Source of the DNA: Chromohalobacter moromii | GTDB lineage: Bacteria; Pseudomonadota; Gammaproteobacteria; Pseudomonadales; Halomonadaceae | Length of the DNA: 64,000 nt | Assembly (NCBI RefSeq): GCF_023091865.1 | Contig: NZ_JAHXDI010000002.1 | Span: forward strand, 62,001 to 126,000 | Direction: 5' to 3' | In this document: piece after piece, positions 57,775 to 64,000 of the stretch | How the letters are laid out: each line of letters opens with the position of its first letter | Numbering within the stretch: position 1 is the first letter of the stretch | Notes under the pieces: generated by a model | The model's database searches: none | The model's input: the letters and a program-made list of their open reading frames with translations, nothing else | What the model was told of the DNA's origin: nothing | Translations under genes and position numbers: made by a program

Positions 57775-59253
57775 ATGTCGTCGACGCTCGTGTGGACGTC
57801 GGTGCTGGTGTATGTCGTCGTCGCGTTAGGGGTGGCATGGCGCTCGCGCGAGCGTGTTCCCGGTGGGGCGACCGACATGGCGCACTATTTCCTTGGCGGG
57901 CGGCGCATGGGCGGATTGGTGTCGGCGCTCAGCTACAGCGCGACGACCTACAGTGCCTTCATGATGGTGGGGCTGGCGGGGCTGACGTACGCCGGTGGCG
58001 TCGGTGCGTTGGGCTTTGAAATCGTCTACTTCGCCGGGGTCTCGTTGGTAGCCATCTTCGGGCCGCGCTTCTGGGCGGTGGGCAAGGCATTCGGTTTCGT
58101 CACACCCAGCGAGATGCTGGGACACCGCTACGCGAATCGCGGCGTGGCCGTCGCCACGGCGCTGGTCAGCAGCCTGTTTTTGATCCCTTATGCGGCGGTG
58201 CAACTGGCGGGCGTGGGGTATCTGCTGAGCGGTATGACCGACGGTGCGATCGGCTTCACCACCGGCGTGGCGGTCGCCACCGTGCTGGCGTTGGTATTCA
58301 CCTTCATCGCCGGGATTCGCTCGGTGATGTGGACCGATGCGCTGCAGGCGCTATTGATGATCGTCGCCTCGACGGCCGTGGCGCTGCTGGTGGTGGCCTC
58401 GCTGGGCGGTTTCGAGACGCTGTTCGCGACCCTCGCCGATGAGCATCCCGAGGCGCTTACCGTGCCGGGCTCGGGCCTGTTCACGCCGGTGACCTTCCTC
58501 GGCCTGACGATTCCGTGGTTCTTCTTCAGCCTTTCCAACCCTCAAGTCAGCCAGCGCCTCTTCATGCCGGCTTCGCTCCAGGCCATGCGCCGCATGTTGT
58601 TGGGCTTTCTGTGCTTCGGCTTGGTCTATACTGCCGTCTCGGTGCTATGGGGCTTTTCGGCGCTGATTGCCTTCCCCGAGCTGGAAAATTCGGACCTTGC
58701 CACGCCGACCTTGTTGGCCTCCGCGCACGTGCCGCCGTTACTCGGCGTGCTGGTGATGGTCGGCATCTTGGCGGCGGCGGTCTCGACCATCGACTCGATC
58801 ATGCTGACGCTCTCGTCGATGCTGTCGCGGGATGTCTACGCGGTGGCCCGCCAAGGAAGCGACGAACGCCGCCAACTGTGGGTCGGCAAGGCCGTGTTGC
58901 CGCTGATCGCGCTGTTGGCGCTGGCCTTCGCCGAATTGCGCCTCGACCTGATCGCGGTGCTCTCGGTCGCCGCTTCGACTGGCCTGGTCGTCACCGTACC
59001 GGCGCTTATCGGCGCCTTCTTCTGGCGGGGCGGCAGTGCGGCGGGCGCCCTGGCGAGCATCCTCGGCGGTGGCGCCTGGGTCGTGGCGCTGTATATCACC
59101 GGCGCCAAGCCACTAGGCTGGCCACCGGGCATCTGGGCGTTGCCGGTGGCGTGCGTGCTGTTCGTCGGTATTAGCCTGATCACGTCATCGCCGCGCCGCA
59201 ACGCCGAGGCGTTCATCGCCGCCGCCGAGCGTGGTTTGCCGTGGCGGCGATGA
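57775..59253 (+). CDS. Sodium/solute symporter (SSS family)
   Basis: A polytopic transporter (492 aa) with about 13 helices and the SSS pattern: DMAHYFLGGRRMGGLVSALSYSATTYSA at the N-terminus, with the Na+-site serines, and AAAVSTIDSIMLTLSSMLSRDVY in helix 8-9. SSS members take up pantothenate, proline, sugars, acetate or other solutes with Na+. The substrate is not readable. The start is ATG 57775 (AAGGAG in the small gene's end); a GTG at 57769 is in frame. It appears coupled with the upstream small gene. Confidence 0.9.
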   Translation: MSSTLVWTSVLVYVVVALGVAWRSRERVPGGATDMAHYFLGGRRMGGLVSALSYSATTYSAFMMVGLAGLTYAGGVGALGFEIVYFAGVSLVAIFGPRFWAVGKAFGFVTPSEMLGHRYANRGVAVATALVSSLFLIPYAAVQLAGVGYLLSGMTDGAIGFTTGVAVATVLALVFTFIAGIRSVMWTDALQALLMIVASTAVALLVVASLGGFETLFATLADEHPEALTVPGSGLFTPVTFLGLTIPWFFFSLSNPQVSQRLFMPASLQAMRRMLLGFLCFGLVYTAVSVLWGFSALIAFPELENSDLATPTLLASAHVPPLLGVLVMVGILAAAVSTIDSIMLTLSSMLSRDVYAVARQGSDERRQLWVGKAVLPLIALLALAFAELRLDLIAVLSVAASTGLVVTVPALIGAFFWRGGSAAGALASILGGGAWVVALYITGAKPLGWPPGIWALPVACVLFVGISLITSSPRRNAEAFIAAAERGLPWRR

Positions 59254-59350
59254 GGGGCGCTTGCCTGTAGCTTCCAAGCGAGCGGCTCCGCTAAGCTGGG
59301 GCCATCATGCTTGCCCGGCGTCGAGTGCCGGGACGTTCCAGGAGAGTGTC

Positions 59351-62300
59351 ATGGCCCTGCCCGAAGGATTCCTACCCGACGCCGATATTCCCGCACCGTT
59401 GCACGAGGCGCTGGGTGAAGCCACCGAGCGGCTCGACGATGCGCTGTGCCTGGCCGATCGTGTCGCTCAGGCGAAGCGGTCGTCGAGCGAAGCGGATGTT
59501 GATGCCGACGAGATGCCGAGTGCTACCTGGCTGGCGCTCTCGAACGTGCGCCGCGCCGAACTGGCGCGGGTCGTAGCGCTTTCCGATTTCGCCACCGAGA
59601 CGCTGGCGCGCGACCCAGGCTGGTTACCGGTGCTGGATGCCGAGGGCGAACTGGATGAGTCGCCGCCGCGCGAGGCCTGGGAGGCGGAACTCGCCGAGCG
59701 CCTCGAAGCCGCCGAAGATGAGGCGGCCATGCAGGCCGCGATACGCCGTTTCCGGCGGCTGCGCATGCTGGGCATCGTGTGGCGTGATCTATGCCGCGCG
59801 CCGCGCGGTCAGGGCGGTGAGGCTGGCATGTGGGGCACCGCACGTGATGTCAGCAGCCTGGCGGAGGTCTGCCTCGACGGGGCGCTGAGCTGGCTCGAGC
59901 ACCACTATGCGCCGCGCTGGGGACGGCCGGCTCTCCGGACTGACGGCACACCGCAACGCTTGGTGGTGCTGGGCATGGGCAAACTCGGTGCGGGCGAGCT
60001 CAATCTATCCTCGGACATCGACTTGATCTTCGCTTTCGCCGAAGAGGGCGAGACCGAAGGCGGTCGGCGGACACTCTCGCATCAAGAATATTTCACCAAG
60101 CTGGGCCAGAAACTCATCGGTGCGTTGGACGCGGTGACCGACGAAGGCATGGCGTTCCGTGTCGACATGCGTTTGCGCCCACTCGGCGATGGTGGGCCGC
60201 TGGTCGGCAACTTTGCCACGCTGGCCAGCTACTATCAGGATCAGGGGCGCGAGTGGGAACGCTACGCCATGCTCAAGGCGCGTCCGGTGGCTGGCGATCT
60301 CGAAGCGGGCGCCGAGCTGCTCGCCTCGCTGCGGCCGTTCGTGTATCGCAAGTACCTGGATTTTGGCGCCATCGAATCGCTGCGCGAGATGAAGCGACTC
60401 ATCAATCGCGAGGTCAAACGCAAGGGCATGGCCGACAACATCAAGCTCGGCTCTGGCGGTATCCGCGAGGTGGAGTTCGTGGTCCAGGCGTTTCAGTTGA
60501 TCCGTGGTGGGCGCGATACCGAGCTTCAACTGACCTCGCTGGCGGCGGCGCTGCGCTGTCTGACGGACCTGGAGCTTCTGCCGGGCGAGGTGACCGATGC
60601 CCTGCGCAGCGATTACGCTTTTCTGCGCGATCTCGAGCATGCCTTGCAGGCCCAGAAGGACCGCCAGACCCAGACCCTGCCGGAAGATAGCTTGGGGCGC
60701 GAGCGCTTGGCGTTGGCGCTCGACATGGCCGACTGGCCGGCGCTCGTGGCGCGTTTGGACGAGGCGCGAGGGCGGGTGCGTGAACATTTCGACGCCGTCA
60801 TCGCGCCGCCCGAGGAAGAAGACGATGAGCGGAACACCGCCGAGGACGCCTCTCATGAGGAATTGGGCGCGCTGTGGCGTGAGGAGCTGACCTTGGCGGA
60901 AGCCCGCGAGACGCTGACGACGCTGGGTTTCGAGACGCCCGAGGCCACCTTCAAGCGGCTTGCTGGTTTGCATCGTTCGCGCGCCGTGGCGACCATGCAA
61001 CGTATCGGTTTCGAGCGTCTCGATGCTTTGATGCCGCTGCTGCTCGAGGCCGTCAGCGAGAGTCACGCGCCGGATGTCGCGCTCGAGCGCGTATTGCCGC
61101 TGATCGAGGCAGTGCTACGGCGGACCGCGTACCTGGCATTGCTGCGCGAGAATCCCGATGCGCTGCGTCAGTTGATTCGGCTGTGCGCTGCGAGTCCGTG
61201 GATCGCCGAGCAGTTGGCGCGCCATCCCGTGCTGCTCGACGAATTGCTGCATCCCGCCACACTCTATTCGCCCGCCGACAAGGACGAACTCGCCGATGAA
61301 CTGCGCCAGTCATTGGCGCGGGTGCCTGAGGATGACGAAGAAGGCCAGCTCGACGCGCTACGTATCTTCAAGCATGCCCAGGTACTGCACGTCGCGGCCT
61401 CGGATATCGTCGGCGCGCGGCCGCTGATGAAGGTCAGCGATTACCTCACCTTCATCGCCGAAGTGATTCTCGAACAGGTACTGGCGATGGCCTGGAAGCA
61501 GGTGACGCGCAAGTACGGCCGCCCCTCGGGCCATCCCGGCGAGCGCGAGAGCGACGAGGCCAATTTCGCGATCATCGGTTACGGCAAGCTGGGGGGCATC
61601 GAATTGGGCTATGGTTCGGACCTGGACCTGGTGTTTTTGCACGATGCCGACCCCAAGGGCGCCACCGACGGTGCCAAGGCCCTCGATAATGCGGTTTTCT
61701 TTACGCGTCTCGGTCAGCGCGTCATCCATTTGCTGACGGCCATGACGCCCAGCGGCGCGCTGTACGAGGTGGACATGCGCCTGCGTCCTTCGGGTAACGC
61801 AGGGCTACTGGTGACGACGCTCGACGCCTTCGCCGACTATCAGCACCAACAAGCCTGGACCTGGGAGCATCAAGCGCTGGTGCGCTCTCGCGCCATTGCG
61901 GGCAATGCGGCGTTATGCGAGCGGTTCGAGGTGGTGCGCCGAGAAGTGCTGGGGCAGCCACGCGAGCCTGAAAAACTGCGCGACTCGGTCGTCGCCATGC
62001 GCCGCAAGATGCGCAACCACCTGGGTAGCAGCGATCAGGCCGGCCGCCAGGGAACGTTTCATCTCAAGCAGGATCCCGGTGGCATGGTGGATATCGAGTT
62101 CCTCTGCCAATACGCGGTGCTGCGGCTGGGCGATGAAGCGCCGGAAATGCTCGCCTTCAGCGATAACATGCGCATTCTCGAAACGCTGGAGGAAAGCGGC
62201 CGCCTTCCCGCCGATCAGGCACGCGAACTGCGCGAGGCATACCTCACCTATCGCGGCATCAGCCATCGTGCCTCGCTGGCCAAGGCCGGGAGCCAGGTCG

Positions 62301-62383
62301 AGATCGCCGATATCGACGATCATCGCCGCCGAGTTCGCGCCATTTGGGCACAATGGATGCAAGAGGACGATGCCTCGCGATGA
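59351..62383 (+). CDS. glnE: Bifunctional glutamine synthetase adenylyltransferase/deadenylase
   Basis: GlnE (1010 aa) adds and removes AMP on glutamine synthetase, under control of PII. Two nucleotidyltransferase domains are visible: the N-terminal deadenylase (GMGKLGAGELNLSSDIDL near 215-225) and the C-terminal adenylylase (GYGKLGGIELGYGSDLDL near 742-758), both with the paired-Asp motif. Helical linkers and a central regulatory region separate them. Length is a little over the E. coli protein (946). ATG 59351 follows CAGGAGAG; the open frame upstream overlaps the symporter gene and is not conserved. Confidence 0.97.
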   Translation: MALPEGFLPDADIPAPLHEALGEATERLDDALCLADRVAQAKRSSSEADVDADEMPSATWLALSNVRRAELARVVALSDFATETLARDPGWLPVLDAEGELDESPPREAWEAELAERLEAAEDEAAMQAAIRRFRRLRMLGIVWRDLCRAPRGQGGEAGMWGTARDVSSLAEVCLDGALSWLEHHYAPRWGRPALRTDGTPQRLVVLGMGKLGAGELNLSSDIDLIFAFAEEGETEGGRRTLSHQEYFTKLGQKLIGALDAVTDEGMAFRVDMRLRPLGDGGPLVGNFATLASYYQDQGREWERYAMLKARPVAGDLEAGAELLASLRPFVYRKYLDFGAIESLREMKRLINREVKRKGMADNIKLGSGGIREVEFVVQAFQLIRGGRDTELQLTSLAAALRCLTDLELLPGEVTDALRSDYAFLRDLEHALQAQKDRQTQTLPEDSLGRERLALALDMADWPALVARLDEARGRVREHFDAVIAPPEEEDDERNTAEDASHEELGALWREELTLAEARETLTTLGFETPEATFKRLAGLHRSRAVATMQRIGFERLDALMPLLLEAVSESHAPDVALERVLPLIEAVLRRTAYLALLRENPDALRQLIRLCAASPWIAEQLARHPVLLDELLHPATLYSPADKDELADELRQSLARVPEDDEEGQLDALRIFKHAQVLHVAASDIVGARPLMKVSDYLTFIAEVILEQVLAMAWKQVTRKYGRPSGHPGERESDEANFAIIGYGKLGGIELGYGSDLDLVFLHDADPKGATDGAKALDNAVFFTRLGQRVIHLLTAMTPSGALYEVDMRLRPSGNAGLLVTTLDAFADYQHQQAWTWEHQALVRSRAIAGNAALCERFEVVRREVLGQPREPEKLRDSVVAMRRKMRNHLGSSDQAGRQGTFHLKQDPGGMVDIEFLCQYAVLRLGDEAPEMLAFSDNMRILETLEESGRLPADQARELREAYLTYRGISHRASLAKAGSQVEIADIDDHRRRVRAIWAQWMQEDDASR

Positions 62384-62495
62384 ACTGTGCTGGAAACACA
62401 TTGTTACTTTTCGTGCTCACGATAACTCGGTGAATGGTTAGTACGACAAAAGTTGGGTATTGATCATTCGCGTGGAAACTTTATAGTCCGCCTCC

Positions 62496-62525
62496 GGCGA
62501 TGGCATACGTGCCATCGCCGTTTTG
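62496..62525 (+). terminator. Terminator between glnE and the peptide transporter
   Basis: GGCGATGGCA (62496-62505) and TGCCATCGCC (62510-62519) form a perfect 10-bp stem with a 4-base loop, followed by GTTTTG. It sits 113 bases beyond the glnE stop and 75 bases before the next ATG, so it may also act as an attenuator. Confidence 0.75.
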
Positions 62526-62598
62526 TTTCGCCGCGCGCTCACAAGGCATGGCGATCGTCGGGCACAACCTGAAAGTTCTCAACGAGGCAGATACTCCA

Positions 62599-64000
62599 AT
62601 GCGCTCTAACACGGATGTAGCATCGCCCCGCTCCCAAGAGGACCGGGGTTTCGCCGGTCACCCGCGGGCGCTGGGGCCGTTATTTTTCACCGAAATGTGG
62701 GAGCGTTTTTCCTACTACGGTATTCGCCCGCTTCTCGTACTGTTCATGGCCGCCACGGTCTTCGAGGGTGGGTTGGGCTTCACGCGTGAAACGGCCTCGG
62801 CCATCGTCGGTATCTACGCGGGCGCCGTCTATTTGTCGGCCTTGCCCGGCGGCTGGCTGGCGGACAACTGGCTGGGCCAGCGACGCGCCGTCTGGTACGG
62901 CTCGGTCCTCATTGCTTTGGGCCATCTTTCTATCGCGTTTTCTGCCGTCTGGGGCGCGACCTGGTTTTTCATCGGGCTGGTGCTGATCGTGATCGGCTCG
63001 GGGCTGTTCAAGTCATGCATCTCGGTCATGGTGGGCAGCCTCTACGACCAGGGTGACGTGCGTCGCGACGGCGGTTTCGCCATCTTCTATATGGGCATCA
63101 ACATCGGCGCCTTGCTGGCCCCGCTATTCACTGGCTTGCTGATGCGCGAGTACGGCTGGCACTGGGGCTTCGGCATCGGTGGGCTTGGCATGTTGGTGGC
63201 CTTGCTGATCTTTCGTTTGTCGGCCATTCCCTCCATGCGCCGCGCCGACAGCCTGCGGGGCCGCGCCGCCAGTTGGGATGCGCCGTCCGTACACCGTCGC
63301 GGCGTGGGGTATTACGTCGCCGGATTGGCGATCGCGCTGGCGGGTTTCATCGCGCTGGTGGCAAACGGCGTGATCACCTTGAACGCCGTGGTGATCGCCG
63401 AGGCCATGACCACGATCATCATCGTCTGTGCGCTTGGCTATTTCGTCTTTCTCTTCGGTTTTAACGGGCTCGATAAGCAGGAGCGGGCGCGCATCGTCGT
63501 GTGTTTCATCCTGATCATGGCGGCGGCGTTTTTCTGGGCGTCCTTCGAGCAACAGCCGACGTCCTACAATCTGTTCGCGCATGACTATACCGACCGCATG
63601 TTGTTTGGCTGGGAAATTCCCACTGTGTGGTTTCAGTCGTTCAACCCGGTTTTCATCATACTGCTGGGGCCGCTCTTCGGCTGGCTGTGGCCGGCACTCG
63701 GCCGCCGCCGTCTGGAGCCCGGCAGCCCAGTGAAATTCATCCTCGGCCTCTTGTTCGCGGCCGGTGGTTTTGCCTTGATGATGTTCGCCGCGATGCGCGT
63801 GGCCGGTGGGATCGATCAGGTCTCGCCGCTGTGGATTACCGCCAGCTTGCTGCTGTTGACGATCGGCGAGCTGTGTCTGAGCCCGGTGGGGCTTTCAACC
63901 ATGAGCGCGTTGGCGCCGACCAAGCTGCGCGGTCAATTGATGGGGTTGTGGTTCACCGCCTCGGCGCTGGGGAACCTGGTCGCCGGGCTGATCGGTGGGC
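62599..64000 (+). CDS. POT-family proton-dependent oligopeptide transporter, 3' end cut by the window
   Basis: I read this frame from ATG 62599 to the last base with no stop (467 codons). It is a major-facilitator peptide transporter. EMWERFSYYG (32-41) contains the ExxER proton-coupling motif, FYMGINIGALLAPL is the PTR2 signature, FFWASFEQQ is typical, and GELCLSPVGLS is the late block. It should import di- and tripeptides with protons. About 30 to 40 C-terminal residues are probably missing. Start choice is supported by the family-like N-terminus; the ribosome site is weak. Confidence 0.92.
   Translation, partial: MRSNTDVASPRSQEDRGFAGHPRALGPLFFTEMWERFSYYGIRPLLVLFMAATVFEGGLGFTRETASAIVGIYAGAVYLSALPGGWLADNWLGQRRAVWYGSVLIALGHLSIAFSAVWGATWFFIGLVLIVIGSGLFKSCISVMVGSLYDQGDVRRDGGFAIFYMGINIGALLAPLFTGLLMREYGWHWGFGIGGLGMLVALLIFRLSAIPSMRRADSLRGRAASWDAPSVHRRGVGYYVAGLAIALAGFIALVANGVITLNAVVIAEAMTTIIIVCALGYFVFLFGFNGLDKQERARIVVCFILIMAAAFFWASFEQQPTSYNLFAHDYTDRMLFGWEIPTVWFQSFNPVFIILLGPLFGWLWPALGRRRLEPGSPVKFILGLLFAAGGFALMMFAAMRVAGGIDQVSPLWITASLLLLTIGELCLSPVGLSTMSALAPTKLRGQLMGLWFTASALGNLVAGLIGG

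Noticed and set aside
60005-61066. Antisense frame (353 codons) opposite glnE
   Set aside because: Shadow of glnE; no start signal or domain.

Overview
The window is GC-rich, densely coded chromosomal DNA of a gammaproteobacterium, most likely a halophile of the Halomonadaceae and probably Chromohalobacter salexigens or a close relative. That placement is inference. It rests on the coaBC-dut-algC-argB block (an order shared with Pseudomonas), a yehZYXW/osmF-type osmoprotectant transporter, a FabY-type ketosynthase, and an enolase-superfamily D-mannonate dehydratase (ManD) next to a zinc dehydrogenase, TRAP transporter, UxuB and UxuA, a set I recall from published work on L-gulonate catabolism in C. 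salexigens. I see no rRNA, tRNA, CRISPR array, prophage or insertion sequence.

Layout. 1-4.3 kb (minus strand): coaBC-dut-algC-argB (CoA, dUTPase, sugar-phosphate mutase, arginine). 4.4-13.0 kb (minus): one eight-gene hexonate operon, GntR regulator > manD > Zn-dehydrogenase > TRAP dctPQM > uxuB > uxuA, with a candidate GntR operator just upstream. 13.2-16.9 kb (plus): radC, rpmB-rpmG, mutM, an RlmI-like rRNA methyltransferase and a small Zn-ribbon protein. Because coaBC, radC and rpmBG are neighbours in many relatives, the hexonate operon looks inserted into an old housekeeping locus. 17-31.8 kb: ald, trpS, a YeeE/YedE sulfur transporter, maeA and acnA (convergent), a CPXCG protein, a 2-Cys peroxiredoxin, trxB, tmcA and pepD. 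31.8-39.3 kb: an APP1-type phosphatase coupled to a DJ-1/PfpI protein, rmuC, dps, glycerate kinase, two paralogous lipoproteins, a HIT protein and two entericidin-like micro-lipoproteins too short for most gene callers.

39.4-43.4 kb (minus): osmF-yehY-yehX-yehW. 43.5-53.1 kb: an I78 inhibitor-like lipoprotein, a LysE/RhtB exporter, an unassigned propeller-like protein, a voltage-sensor-like membrane protein without a pore, a thioesterase, an AtoE-like permease, a MATE exporter, a 2[4Fe-4S] ferredoxin, coaD and fabY. 53.3-64 kb: a divergent TrmB-like methyltransferase, an SMR exporter, PBP4 (dacB), an AcuI/YhdH reductase, dgkA, a small membrane protein plus Na+/solute symporter, glnE, and a POT-family peptide transporter that runs off the window edge.

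How genes work together. In the hexonate operon, import by TRAP, C5 oxidation of L-gulonate to fructuronate, reduction by UxuB to D-mannonate and dehydration by UxuA would give 2-keto-3-deoxygluconate. KDG kinase and aldolase are not in the window. The peroxiredoxin and trxB genes form a thiol-redox pair.

I did not find a clear, wholly undescribed multi-gene system. The most interesting unexplained signals are a concentric dyad with two GACA(A/T)TGTC boxes upstream of acnA, the pore-less voltage-sensor protein, the tandem entericidins, the paralogous lipoprotein pair, and several short tandem duplications or dyads in control regions.
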